A stretch of 64,000 bases of DNA, taken from positions 1,054,001 to 1,118,000 of the forward strand of contig JAPYXD010000734.1 of NCBI GenBank assembly GCA_030998225.1. Reading direction: 5' to 3'. Positions 36,346-49,153 of this stretch are shown in pieces; positions within the stretch are counted from its first letter, which is position 1, and each line of letters opens with the position of its first letter. Both the position numbers and the translations under genes were made by a program. The notes beneath the pieces were generated by a model. The model was given only the letters and a program-made list of their open reading frames with translations. It did no database searches and was not told the DNA's origin. Origin of the DNA: Diplolepis rosae. Taxonomy: Eukaryota; Arthropoda; Insecta; Hymenoptera; Diplolepididae.

Positions 36346-36859
36346 ATCATTACCAGGCCATTATTCTCTTTTGTTTTTTTAAATAATGTGCTGGGTGTGT
36401 TAACCATCACCAGGCAATTATGTGTTTTGTTTGCTTATTTAAATAATGTGCTGGGTATGTGAACCATTACCAGGCCATTATATCTTGTTGTTTGTTTAAA
36501 TAATGTGATGGGTGTCTTAACCATTACTAGGCCATTATTCTCTGTTGTTTGCTTATTTAAATAATGTGCTGGGTGTGTTAATCATTACCAGGCCATTATT
36601 CTCTTTTGTTTGCTTATATAAATAATGTGTTGGGTATGTTAATCATTACCAGGCCATAATTCCTTGTTGTTTGTTCAAATAATGTGCTTGGTGTGATAAT
36701 CATTACCAAGCCATTATTCTCTTTTTTTTTATTTAATTAAATAATGTGCTGAGGTGTGTTAATCATTACCAGGCCATTATTCTCTTTTGTTTATTTAATT
36801 AAATAATGTGCTGGGTGTGTTAACCATCACCAGGCAATATTCTCTTTTGTTTGCTTATT

Positions 36860-36951
36860 TAAATAATGTGCTGAGTGTCTTACTCATTACAAGGCCATTA
36901 TTTCGTGTTGTTTGGTTATGTAATGTGCTGGGTACATTACACATAACCAGG
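36860..36951 (+). repeat. Recombinant family A element, right half only
   Basis: CACCAGGCAATATTCTC of an ordinary monomer runs into TTTAAATAATGTGCTGAG and GTGTCTTACTCATTAC, then GGTTATGTAATG and ACACATAACC. The TTTAAATAATG form (not TTTAATAATG) means the join lies downstream of that site. The TA block and AACGTTC are absent. Confidence 0.8.
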
Positions 36952-38220
36952 CCATTATATCTTGTTGTTTGTTTAAATAATGTGATGGGTGTTTTAATCA
37001 TTACCAGGCCATTATTCTCTGTTGTTTGCTTATTTAAGCAATTTGCTGGGTGTGTTAATCATTTCCAGGCTATTATTCTCTTTTTTTGCTTATGTCAATA
37101 ATGTGATGGGTGTTTTAATCATTACCAGGCCATTATTCTCTTTTGTTGGCTTATATAAATAATGTGTTGGGTATGTTAATCATTACCAGGCCATAATTCC
37201 TTGTTGTTTGTTCAAATAATGTGCTGGGTGTGTTAATCTTTACCAGGCCATTATTCTCTTTTGTTTGCTTATATAAATACTGTGTTGGGTATGTTAATCA
37301 TTACCAGGCCATAATTCCTTGTTGTTTGTTCAAATAATGTGCTTGGTGTGTTAATCATTACCAGGCCATTATTCTCTTTTTTTTATTTAATTAAATAATG
37401 TGATGAGGTGTGTTAAACATTACCATGCCATTATTCTCTTTTGTTTATTTAATTAAATAATGTGCTGGGTTTTTTAATCATTACCAGGCCATAATTCCTT
37501 GTTGTTTGTTCAAATAATGTGCTGGGTGTGTTAATCTTTACCAGGCCATTATTCTCTTTTGTTTGCTTATATAAATAATGTGCTGGGTATGTGAACCATT
37601 ACCAGGCCATTATTCTCTGTTGTTTGCTTAATTAAATAATGTGCTGAGGTGTGTTAATCATTACCAGGCCATTATTCTCTTTTGTTTATTTAATTAAATA
37701 ATGTGCTGGGTGTGGTAACCATTACCAGGCTATTATTCTCTGTTGTTTTTTTAAATAATGTGCTGGGTGTGTTAACCATTCCCAGTCCATTATTCTCTGT
37801 TGTTTGCTTATTTAAATAATGTGCTGGGTGTTTTAACCATTACCAGGCCATTATTCTCTGTTGTTTGCTTATTTAAATAATGTGCTGGGTGTGTTAATCA
37901 TTACCAGGCCATTATTCTCTTTTGTTTGCTTATATAAATAATGTGTTGGGTATGTTAATCATTACCAGGCCATAATTCCTTGTTGTTTGTTCAAATAATG
38001 TGCTGGGTGTGTTAATCATTACCAGGCCATTATTCTCTTTTGTTTGCTTATATAAATAATGTGTTGGGTATGTTAATCATTACCAGGCCATAATTCCTTG
38101 TTGTTTGTTCAAATAATGTCCTTGGTGTGATAATCATTATCAAGCCATTATTCTCTTTTATTTATTTAATTAAATAATGTGCTGGGTGTGTTAACCATTA
38201 CCAGGACATTATTCTCTGTT

Positions 38221-38382
38221 GTTGATTTAATTAAATAATGTGCTGCGTGTGTTAACCATTACCAGGCAACGTTCTCTGTTGTTTGCTTATTTAATAATGT
38301 GCTGAGTGTCTTACTCATTACAAGGCCATTATTTCGTGTTGTTTGGTTATGTAATGTGCTGGGTACATTACACATAACCAGG
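38221..38382 (+). repeat. Family A element without TA block, copy 1
   Basis: 162 bp from GTTGATTTAATT through AACGTTCTCTG to ACACATAACC. An ordinary GGACATTATTCTCTGTT monomer replaces the TA block upstream. It has a private GGCCATTAGATC downstream. Confidence 0.85.
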
Positions 38383-40810
38383 CCATTAGATCTTGTTGTT
38401 TGCTTATTTAAATAATGTGCTGGGTGTGTTAACCATTACCAGGCCATTATTCTCTGTTGTTTGCATATTTAAGCAATTTGCTGGGTGTGTTAATCATTTC
38501 CAGGCTATTATTCTCTTTTTTTTTGCTTACTTCAATAATGTGCTGGGTGTGTTAATCATTACAAGGCCATTATTCTCTTTTGTTTGCTTATATAAATAAT
38601 GTGTTGGGTATGTTAATCATTACCAGGCCATAATTCCTTGTTGTTTGTTCAAATAATGTGCTGGGTGTGTTAATCATTACCAGGCCATTATTCTCTTTTG
38701 TTTGCTTATATAAATAATGTGTTGGGTATGTTAATCATTACCAGGCCATAATTCCTTGTTGTTTGTTCAAATAATGTGCTTGGTGTGATAATCATTATCA
38801 AGCCATTATTCTCTTTTTTTTATTTAATTAAATAATGTGCTGGGTGTGTTAACCATTACCAGGCCATTATTCTCTGTTGTTTGCTTAATTAAATAATGTG
38901 CTGGGTTTTTTAATCATTACCAGGCCATAATTCCTTGTTGTTTGTTCAAATAATGTGCTGGGTGTGTTAATCTTTACCAGGCCATTATTCTCTTTTGTTT
39001 GCTTATATAAATAATGTGCTGGGTATGTGAACCATTACCAGGCCATTATTCTCTTTTGTTTATTTAATTAAATAATGTGCTGGGTGTGTTAACCATTACC
39101 AGGCTATTATTCTCTGTTGTTTTTTTAAATAATGTGCTGGGTGTGTTAACCATCACCAGGCAATATTCTCTTTTGTTTGCTTATTTAAATAATGTGCTGG
39201 GTATGTGAACCATTACCAGGCCATTATATCTTTTTGTTTGTTTAAATAATGTGATGGGTGTCTCAACCATTACCAGGCCATTATTCTCTGTTGTTGATAT
39301 ATTTAAATAATTTGCTGGGCGTGTTAATCATTACCAGGCCATTATTCTCTTTTGTTTGCTTATATAAATAATGTGTTGGGTATGTTAATCATTACCAGGC
39401 CATAATTCCTTGTTGTTTGTTCAAATAATGTCCTTGGTGTGATAATCATTACCAAGCCATTATTCTCTTTTTTTTTATTTAATTAAATAATGTGCTGAGG
39501 TGTGTTAATCATTACCAGGCCATTATTCTCTTTTGTTTATTTAATTAAATAATGTGCTGGGTGTGTTAACCATTACCAGGCTATTATTCTCTGTTGTTTT
39601 TTTAAATAATGTGCTGGGTGTGTTAACCATCACCAGGCAATATTCTCTTTTGTTTGCTTATTTAAATAATGTGCTGGGTATGTGAACCATTACCAGGCCA
39701 TTATATCTTTTTGTTTGTTTAAATAATGTGATGGGTGTTTTAATCATTACCAGGCCATTATTCTCTGTTGTTTGCATATTTAAGCAATTTGCTGGGTGTG
39801 TTAATCATTACCAGGCCATTATTCTCTTTAGTTTGCTTATATAAATAACGTGCTGGGTATGAGAAACCATTACCAGTCCATTATTCTCTCTTGTTTGTCT
39901 ATTTAAATAAAGTGCCGGATATGTGAACCCTAACCAGGCCATTATTCTCTGTTGTTGATATAATTAAATAATTTGCTGGGTGTGTTAATCATTACCAGGC
40001 CATTATTCTCTTTTGTTGGCTTATATAAATAATGTGTTGGGTATGTTAATCATTACCAGGCCATTATATCTTTTTGTTTGTTTAAATAATGTGATGGGTG
40101 TTTTAACCATTACCAGGCCATTATTCTCTGTTGTTGATATAATTAAATAATTTGCTGGGTGTGTTAATCATTACCAGGCCATTATTCTCTTTTGTTGGCT
40201 TATATAAATAATGTGTTGGGTATGTTAATCATTACCAGGCCATAATTCCTTGTTGTTTGTTCAAATAATGTGCTGGGTGTGATAATCATTATCAAGCCAT
40301 TATTCTCTTTTATTTATTTAATTAAATAATGTGCTGGGTGTGTTAACCATTACCAGGACATTATTCTCTGTTGTTGATTTAATTAAATAATTTGCTGGGT
40401 GTGTTAACCATTACCAGGCTATTATTCTCTGTTGTTTTTTAAATAATGTGCTGGGTGTGTTAACCATTAACAGGCAATATTCTCTTTTGTTTGCTTATTT
40501 AAATAATGTGCTGGGTATGTGAACCATTACCAGGCCATTATATCTTTTTGTTTGTTTAAATAATGTGATGGGTGTTTTAATCATTACCAGGCCATTATTC
40601 TCTGTTGTTTGCTTATTTAAGCAATTTGCTGGGTGTGTTAATCATTACCAGGCCATTATTCTCTTTAGTTTGCTTATATAAATAACGTGCTGGGTATGAG
40701 AAACCATTACCAGTCCATTATTCTCTCTTGTTTGTCTATTTAAATAAAGTGCCGGATATGTGAACCCTAACCAGGCCATTATTCTCTGTTGTTGATATAA
40801 TTAAATAATT

Positions 40811-40915
40811 TGCTGGGTGTGTCAACCATTACAAGGCCATTACGCTCGGTTGTTTGCTTATTTAAATAATGTGCTGAGTGTCTTACTCATTACAAGGCCA
40901 TTATTCCATTTTTTT
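40811..40915 (+). repeat. A/B hybrid with CGG variant
   Basis: Begins like a B1 element (TGCTGGGTGTGTCAACC, CATTACGCTCGG, GTGTCTTACTCATTAC). It then switches to ATTATTCCATTTTTTTTATT, the family A monomer that normally follows TATTACTCAATACC. Confidence 0.8.
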
Positions 40916-41417
40916 TATTTAATTAAATAATGTGCTGCGTGTATTAACCATTACCAGGCCATCATTCTCTGTTGTTTGCTTATTTAAATAATGTGCTGGG
41001 TTTTTTAATCATTACCAGGCCATAATTCCTTGTTTTTTGTTCAAATAATGCGCTGGGTGTGTTAATCATTACCAGGCTATTCTTCTCTTTTGTTTGCTTA
41101 TTTAAATAATGTGATGCGTATGTGAACCATTACCAGGACATTATTCTCTGTTGTTTGCTTATTTAAATAATTTGCTGGGTGTGTTAATCATTTCCAGGCC
41201 ATTATTCTCTTTTGTTTGCTTATATAAATAATGTGCTGGGTATGTGAACCATTACGAGGCCATTATACTCCCTTGTTTTTCTATTCAAATAAAGTGCTGG
41301 GTATGTGAACCATTCCCAGTCCATTATTCTCTGTTGTTTGCTTATTTAAATAATCTGCTGGGTGTGTCAACCATTACAAGGCCATTACGCTCTGTTGTTT
41401 GCTTATTTAAATAATGT
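40873..41417 (+). repeat. 544-bp nine-monomer subunit (diverged start)
   Basis: The distance between successive CTGAG markers at 40,873 and 41,418 is 545 bp, matching the subunit repeated at 49.2-50.2 kb. Order: CTGCGTGTATTAACC, TTTTTTAATC, ATAATTCCTTGTTTTTTG, GCGCTGGG and ATTCAAATAAAG monomers. Confidence 0.7.
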
Positions 41418-42074
41418 GCTGAGTGTATTACTCAATACCAGGCCATTATTCCCTTTTTTTATTTAATTAAATAATGTGCTGCGTGTATTAACCATTACCA
41501 GGCCATCATTCTCTGTTGTTTGCTTATTTAAATAATGTGCTGGGTTTTTTAATCATTACCAGGCCATAATTCCTTGTTTTTTGTTCAAATAATGTGCTGG
41601 GTGTGTTAACCATTACCAGGCCATTATTCTCTTTTGTTTGCTTATTTAAATAATGTGCTGGGTATGTGAACCATTATAAGGCCATTATTATCTGTTGCTT
41701 GCTTATTTAAATAATGTGCTGGGTGTGTTAATCATTACCAGGCCATTATTCTCTTTTGTTTGCTCATATAAATAATGTGTTCGGTATGTTAATCATTACC
41801 AGGCCATAATTCCTTGTTGTTTGTTCAAATAATGTGCTGGGTGTGTTAATCATTACCAGGCCATTATTCTCTTTTGTTTGCTTATATAAATAATGTGTTG
41901 GGTATGTTAATCATTACCAGGCCATAATTCCTTGTTGTTTGTTCAAATAATGTGCTGGGTGTGTTAATCATTACCAGGCCATTATTCTCTTTTGTTTGCT
42001 TATATAAATAATGTGTTGGGTATGTTAAACATTACCAGGCCATTATTCTCTGTTGTTTGCTTATTTAAATAATG

Positions 42075-42218
42075 TGCTGGGTGTGTCAACCATTACAAGG
42101 CCATTACGCTCGGTTGTTTGCTTATTTAAATAATGTGCTGAGTGTCTTACTCATTACAAGGCCATTATTTCGTGTTGTTTGTTTATATAATGTGCTGGGT
42201 ACATTACACAATACCAGG
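42075..42218 (+). repeat. Family B element, haplotype B1, CGG variant
   Basis: 144 bp. It is preceded by a run of three 118-bp dimers (about 41.7-42.05 kb) and followed by GTGTTAACCATTCCCAGTCC. Confidence 0.85.
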
Positions 42219-42790
42219 CCATTATATCTTGTTGTTTGTTTAAATAATGTGATGGGTGTGTTAACCATTCCCAGTCCATTATTCTCTGTTGTTTGCTTAT
42301 TTAAATAATGTGCTGGGTGTTTTAACCATTACAAGGACATTATTCTCTTTTGTTTGCTTATATAAATAATGTGCTGGGTATGTGAACAATTACCAGGCCA
42401 TAATTCCTTGTTGTTTGTTCGAATAATGTGCTGGGTGTGTTAATCATTACCAGGCCATTATTCTCTTTTGTTTGCTTATATAAATAATGTGCTGGGTATG
42501 TGAACCATTACCAGGCCATTATTCTCTGTTGTTTGCTTAATTAAATAATGTGCTGAGTTGTGTTAATCATTACCAGGACATTATTCAATTTGTTTGCTTA
42601 TATAAATAATTTGCTGGGTATGTGAACCATTACCAGGCCATAATTCCTTGTTGTTTGTTCAAATAATGTGCTGGGTGTGTTAATCATTACCAGGCCATTA
42701 TTCTCTTTTGTTTGCTTATATAAATAATGTGCTGGGTATGTTAAACATTAGCAGGCCATTATTCTCTGTTGTTTGCTTATTTAAATAATT

Positions 42791-42933
42791 TGCTGGGTGT
42801 GTCAACCATTACAAGGCCATCACGCTCTGTTTTTGCTTATTTAAATAATGTGCTGAGTGTCTTACTCATTACAAGGCCATTATTTCGTGTTGTTTGTTTA
42901 TATAATGTGCTGGGTACATTACACAATACCAGG
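42791..42933 (+). repeat. Family B element, haplotype B1
   Basis: 143 bp with CTGGGTGTGTCAACC at the start rather than CTGAGTG. The following ATGTGATGGG monomer ends TTAATCATTACCAGTCC, mixing two B variants. Confidence 0.85.
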
Positions 42934-43622
42934 CCATTATATCTTGTTGTTTGTTTAAATAATGTGATGGGTGTTTTAATCATTACCAGTCCATTATTCT
43001 CTGTTGTTTGCTTATTTAAATAATGTGCTGCGTGTGTTAATCATTACCAGGCCATTATTCTCATTTGTTTGCTTATATAAATAATTTGCTGGGTATGTGA
43101 ACCATTACCAGGCCATAATTCCTTGTTGTTTGTTCAAATAATGTGCTGGGTGTGTTAATCATTACCAGGCCATTATTCTCTTTTGTTTGCTTATATAAAT
43201 AATGTGCTGGGTATGTGAACCATTATCAAGCCATTATTCTCTTTTTTTTATTTAATTAAATAATGTGCTGAATGTGTTAATCATTACCAGGCCATTATTC
43301 AATTTGTTTGCTTATATAAATAATGTGTTGGTTATGTTAATCATTACCAGGCCATAATTCCTTGTTGTTTGTTCAAATAATGTGCTGGGTGTGTTAATCA
43401 TTACCAGGCCATTATTCTCTTTTGTTTGCTTATATAAATAATGTGTTGGGTATGTTAATCATTACCAGGCCATAATTCCTTGTTGTTTGTTCAAATAATG
43501 TGCTTGGTGTGATAATCATTATCAAGCCATTATTCTCTTTTTTTTATTTAATTAAATAATGTGCTGGGTGTGTTAACTATTACCATGCCATTATTCCCTG
43601 TTGTTGATTTAATTAAATAATT

Positions 43623-43765
43623 TGCTGAGTGTGTCAACCATTACAAGGCCATCACGCTCTGTTTTTGCTTATTTAAATAATGTGCTGAGTGTCTTACTCA
43701 TTACAAGGCCATTATTTCGTGTTGTTTTTTTATATAATGTGCTGGGTACATTACACATTACCAGG
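43623..43765 (+). repeat. Family B element, haplotype B2
   Basis: First of a B2-B1 pair with the B1 at 44,098. It is preceded by AACTATTACCATGCC, a private double change. Confidence 0.85.
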
Positions 43766-44097
43766 CCATTATATCTTGTTGTTTGTTTAAATAATGTGAT
43801 GGGTGTTTTAATCATTACCAGGCCATTATTCTCTGTTGTTTGCTTATTTAAGCAATTTGCTGGGTGTGTTAATCATTTCCAGGCTATTATTCTCTTTTTT
43901 TTTTGCTTATTTAAATAATGTGCTGGGTGTGCTAACCATTACCAGGCATTATTCTCTGTTGTTTGCTTATTTAAATAATGTGCTGGGTTTTCTAATCATT
44001 ACCAGGCCATAATTCCTTGTTGTTAGTTCAAATAATGTGCTTGGTGTGATAATCATTATCAAGCCATTATTCTCTTTTTTTATTTAATTAAATAATT

Positions 44098-44240
44098 TGC
44101 TGAGTGTGTCAACCATTACAAGGCCATCACGCTCTGTTTTTGCTTATTTAAATAATGTGCTGAGTGTCTTACTCATTACAAGGCCATTATTTCGTGTTGT
44201 TTGTTTATATAATGTGCTGGGTACATTACACAATACCAGG
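44098..44240 (+). repeat. Family B element, B1, after a different 61-bp deletion
   Basis: 475 bp after its B2 partner. Here TTTATTTAATTAAATAAT joins TTGCTGAGTG directly, so the lost monomer lay between two ATTTAATTAAATAAT runs. The breakpoint differs from that at 34,982. Confidence 0.85.
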
Positions 44241-45240
44241 CCATTATATCTTGTTGTTTTTTTAAATAATGTGATGGGTGTTTTAATCATTACCAGGCCA
44301 TTATTCTCTGTTGTTTGCTTATTTAAGCAATTTGCTGGGTGTGTGAATCAGTTCCAGGCTATTATTCTCTTTTTTTTTGCTTATTTAAATAATGTGCTGG
44401 GTGTGCTAACCATTACCAGGCCATTAATCTCTGCTGTTTGCTTATTTAAATAATGTGCTGGGTTTTTTAATCATTACCAGGCCATAATTCCTTGTTGTTT
44501 GTTCAAATAATGTGCTGGGTGTGTTAATCTTTACCAGGCCATTATTCTCTTTTGTTTGCTTATATAAATAATGTGCTGGGTATGTGAACCATTACCAGGC
44601 CATTATTCTCTGTTGTTTGCTTAATTAAATAATGTGCTGAGGTGTGTTAATCATTACCAGGCCATTATTCTCTTTTGTTTATTTAATTAAATAATGTGCT
44701 GGGTGTGGTAACCATTACCAGGCTATTATTCTCTGTTGTTTTTTTAAATAATGTGCTGGGTGTGTTAACCATTCCCAGTCCATTATTCTCTGTTGTTTGC
44801 TTATTTAAATAATGTGCTGGGTGTTTTAACCATTACCAGGCCATTATTCTCTGTTGTTTGCTTATTTAAATAATGTGCTGGGTGTGTTAATCTTTACCAG
44901 GCCATTATTCTCTTTTGTTTGCTTATATAAATAATGTGCTGGGTATGTGAACCATTACCAGGCCATTATTCTCTGTTGTTTGCTTAATTAAATAATGTGC
45001 TGAGGTGTGTTAATCATTACCAGGCCATTATTCTCTTTTGTTTATTTAATTAAATAATGTGCTGGGTGTGCTAACCATTACCAGGCCATTAATCTCTGCT
45101 GTTTGCTTATTTAAATAATGTGCTGGGTTTTTTAATCATTACCAGGCCATAATTCCTTGTTGTTTGTTCAAATAATGTGCTGGGTGTGTTAATCATTACC
45201 AGGCCATTATTCTCTTTTGTTTGCTTATATAAATAATGTG

Positions 45241-45345
45241 TTTGGTATGTTAATCATTACCAGGCGATAATTCCTTGTTGTTTGTTCTAATTATGTCGTT
45301 GGTGTGATTATCATTTCCAAGCCCTTTTTCTCTTTTTTTTTTTTT
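45241..45345 (+). repeat. Divergent monomer patch 2, at a B/A boundary
   Basis: Several changes are clustered: CAGGCGATAATTCC, TTGTTCTAATTATGTCG, GTGATTATCATTTCC, AAGCCCTTTTTCTC, and a 13-base T-run (45,333-45,345) running into AATTAAATAATG. Confidence 0.75.
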
Positions 45346-45419
45346 AATTAAATAATGTGCTGGGTGTGTTAATCATTACCAGGCCATTATTCTCTTTTGT
45401 TTATTTAATTAAATAATGT

Positions 45420-45465
45420 GCTGGGTGTTTTAACCATTACCAAGCTATTATGCTGGGTGTGTTAA
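45420..45465 (+). repeat. Truncated 32-bp monomer, copy 2
   Basis: GCTGGGTG at 45,420 recurs at 45,452. The junction CCAAGCTATTATGCTGGG is the same as at 36,321, so both descend from one deletion. Confidence 0.85.
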
Positions 45466-45969
45466 CCATTACCAAGCCATTATTCTCTTTTTTTTTATTT
45501 AATTAAATAATGTGCTGGGTGTGTTAACCATCACCAGGCAATATTCTCTTTTGTTTGCTTATTTAAATAATGTGCTGGGTATGTGAACCATTACCAGGCC
45601 ATTATATCTTGTTGTTTGTTTAAATAATGTGCTGGGTGTGTTAACCATTACCAGGACATTATTCTCTGTTGTTGATTTAATTAAATAATGTGCTGGGTGT
45701 GTTAATCATTACCAGGCCATTATTCTCTTTTGTTTGCTTATATAAATAATGTGTTGGGTATGTTAATCATTACCAGGCCATAATTCCTTGTTGTTTGTTC
45801 AAATAATGTGCTTGGTGTGATAATCATTATCAAGCCATTATTCTCTTTTATTTATTTAATTAAATAATGTGCTGGGTGTGTTAATCATTACCAGGCCATT
45901 ATTCTCTTTTGTTTATTTAATTAAATAATGTGCTGGGTGTGTTAACCATCACCAGGCAATATTCTCTTT

Positions 45970-46072
45970 TGTTTGCTTATTTAATAATGTGCTGAGTGTC
46001 TTACTCATTACAAGGCCATTATTTCGTGTTGTTTGGTTATGTAATGTGCTGGGTACATTACACATAACCAGG
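45970..46072 (+). repeat. Recombinant family A element, right half only
   Basis: CACCAGGCAATATTCTC is joined to TTTAATAATGTGCTGAG. The one-base-short family A site is retained, so the crossover lies within TTGTTTGCTTATTTA, upstream of the join in the 36,860 copy. Confidence 0.8.
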
Positions 46073-47342
46073 CCATTATATCTTGTTTCTTGTTTAAATA
46101 ATGTGATGGGTGTTTTAATCATTACCAGGCCATTATTCTCTGTTGTTTGCTTATTTAAGCAATTTGCTGGGTGTGTTAATCATTTCCAGGCTATTATTCT
46201 CTTTTTTTTTGCTTATTTAAATAATGTGCTGGGTGTGTTAATCATTACCAGGCCATTATTCTCTTTTGTTTGCTTATATAAATAATGTGTTGGGTATGTT
46301 AATCATTACCAGGCCATAATTCCTTGTTGTTTGTTCAAATAATGTGCTGGGTGTGTTAATCTTTACCAGGCCATTATTCTCTTTTGTTTGCTTATATAAA
46401 TACTGTGTTGGGTATGTTAATCATTACCAGGCCATAATTCCTTGTTGTTTGTTCAAATAATGTGCTTGGTGTGATAATCATTATCAAGCCATTATTCTCT
46501 TTTTTTTATTTAATTAAATAATGTGCTGAGGTGCGTTAATCATTACCAGTCCATTATTCTCTTTTGTTTATTTAATTAAATAATGTGCTGGGTTTTTTAA
46601 TCATTACCAGGCCATAATTCCTTGTTGTTTGTTCAAATAATGTGCTGGGTGTGTTAATCTTTACCAGGCCATTATTCTCTTTTGTTTGCTTATATAAATA
46701 ATGTGCTGGGTATGTGAACCATTACCAGGCCATTATTCTCTGTTGTTTGCTTAATTAAATAATGTGCTGAGGTGTGTTAATCATTACCAGGCCATTATTC
46801 TCTTTTGTTTATTTAATTAAATAATGTGCTGGGTGTGGTAACCATTACCAGGCTATTATTCTCTGTTGTTTTTTTAAATAATGTGCTGGGTGTGTTAACC
46901 ATTCCCAGTCCATTATTCTCTGTTGTTTGCTTATTTAAATAATGTGCTGGGTGTTTTAACCATTACCAGGCCATTATTCTCTGTTGTTTGCTTATTTAAA
47001 TAATGTGCTGGGTGTGTTAATCATTACCAGGCCATTATTCTCTTTTGTTTGCTTATATAAATAATGTGTTGGGTATGTTAATCATTACCAGGCCATAATT
47101 CCTTGTTGTTTGTTCAAATAATGTGCTGGGTGTGTTAATCATTACCAGGCCATTATTCTCTTTTGTTTGCTTATATAAATAATGTGTTGGGTATGTTAAT
47201 CATTACCAGGCCATAATTCCTTGTTGTTTGTTCAAATAATGTCCTTGGTGTGATAATCATTACCAAGCCATTATTCTCTTTTTTTATTTAATTAAATAAT
47301 GCCCTTGGTGTGATAATCATTACCAGGCCATTATTCTCTGTT

Positions 47343-47504
47343 GTTGATTTAATTAAATAATGTGCTGCGTGTGTTAACCATTACCAGGCAACGTTCTCTG
47401 TTGTTTGCTTATTTAATAATGTGCTGAGTGTCTTACTCATTACAAGGCCATTATTTCGTGTTGTTTGGTTATGTAATGTGCTGGGTACATTACACATAAC
47501 CAGG
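47343..47504 (+). repeat. Family A element without TA block, copy 2
   Basis: 162 bp, like 38,221-38,382. Downstream, both share GCATATTTAAGC and GCTTACTTCAATAATG, showing the two regions are related by duplication. Confidence 0.85.
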
Positions 47505-49153
47505 CCATTATATCTTGTTGTTTGTTTAAATAATGTGATGGGTGTTTTAATCATTACCAGGCCATTATTCTCTGTTGTTTGCATATTTAAGCAATTTGCT
47601 GGGTGTGTTAATCATTTCCAGGCTATTATTCTCTTTTTTTTTGCTTACTTCAATAATGTGCTGGGTGTGTTAATCATTACAAGGCCATTATTCTTTTTTG
47701 TTTGCTTATATAAATAATGTGTTGGGTATGTTAATCATTACCAGGCCATAATTCCTTGTTGTTTGTTCAAATAATGTGCTGGGTGTGTTAATCATTACCA
47801 GGCCATTATTCTCTTTTGTTTGCTTATATAAATAATGTGTTGGGTATGTTAATCATTACCAGGCCATAATTCCTTGTTGTTTGTTCAAATAATGTGCTTG
47901 GTGTGATAATCATTATCAAGCCATTATTCTCTTTTTTTTATTTAATTAGATAATGTGCTGGGTGTGTTAACCATTACCAGGCCATTATTCTCTGTTGTTG
48001 ATTTAATTAAATAATGTGCTGGGTTTTTTAATCATTACCAGGCCATAATTACTTGTTGTTTGTTCAAATAATGTGCTGGGTGTGTTAATCTTTACAAGGC
48101 CATTATTATCTTTTGTTTGATTATATAAATAATGTTCTGGGTATGTGAACCATTACCAGGCCATTATTCTCTTTTGTTTATTTAATTAAATAATGTGCTG
48201 GGTGTGTTAACCATTACCAGGCTATTATTCTCTGTTGTTTTTTTAAATAATGTGCTGGGTGTGTTAACCATCACCAGGCAATATTCTCTTTTGTTTGCTT
48301 ATTTAAATAATGTGCTGGGTATGTGAACCATTACCAGGCCATTATATCGTGTTGTTTGTTTAAATAATGTGATGGGTGTCTTAACTATTACTAGGCCATT
48401 ATTCTCTGTTGTTGATATAATTAAATAATTTGCTGGGTGTGTTAATCATTACCAGGCCATTATTCTCTTTTGTTGGCTTATATAAATAATGTGTTGGGTA
48501 TGTTAATCATTACCAGGCCATAATTCCTTGTTGTTTGTTCAAATAATGTGCTTGGTGTGATAATCATTACCAAGCCATTATTCTCTTTTTTTTTATTTAA
48601 TTAAATAATGTGCTGAGGTGTGTTAATCATTACCAGGCCATTATTCTCTTTTGTTTATTTAATTAAATAATGTGCTGGGTGTGTTAACCATTACCAGGCT
48701 ATTATTCTCTGTTGTTTTTTTAAATAATGTGCTGGGTGTGTTAACCATTAACAGGCAATATTCTCTTTTGTTTGCTTATTTAAATAATGTGCTGGGTATG
48801 TGAACCATTACCAGGCCATTATATCTTTTTGTTTGTTTAAATAATGTGATGGGTGTTTTAATCATTACCAGGCCATTATTCTCTGTTGTTTGCATATTTA
48901 AGCAATTTGCTGGGTGTGTTAATCATTACCAGGCCATTATTCTCTTTAGTTTGCTTATATAAATAACGTGCTGGGTATGAGAAACCATTACCAGTCCATT
49001 ATTCTCTCTTGTTTGTCTATTTAAATAAAGTGCCGGATATGTGAACCCTAACCAGGCCATTATTCTCTGTTGTTGATATAATTAAATAATTTGCTGGGTG
49101 TGTCAACCATTACAAGGACATTACGCTCTGTTGTTTGCTTATTTAAATAATGT

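Larger units (their letters stand above)
35891..42050 (+). repeat. A-like domain with hybrid elements
   Basis: Contains the second half of the family A element without the TA block (hybrid ending 36,951; 162-bp copy 38,221-38,382), GATATGTGAACCC markers at 39,914 and 40,751, and two TATTACTC-type units at 40,873 and 41,418. The AATATTCTC and ATGTGATGGG monomers here often read TATCTTTTTGTTTG, a local variant shared with 48.8 kb and 60.5 kb. Confidence 0.7.
42051..45230 (+). repeat. Family B HOR domain 4
   Basis: B elements at 42,075, 42,791, 43,623 and 44,098. The monomers around 43,021-43,300 (CTGCGTGTGTTAATC, ATTCTCATTTG, ATAATTTGCTGGG, ATTATCAAGCC, CTGAATG, ATTCAATTTG) match the order at 33.4-34.2 kb. 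The 44.1-44.9 kb stretch follows 23.4-24.15 kb closely. Confidence 0.8.

Noticed and set aside
47381..47584. Minus-strand open frame of 67 codons
   Set aside because: Antisense of the family A element at 47,343-47,504. It is not preserved as a distinct frame at other copies.
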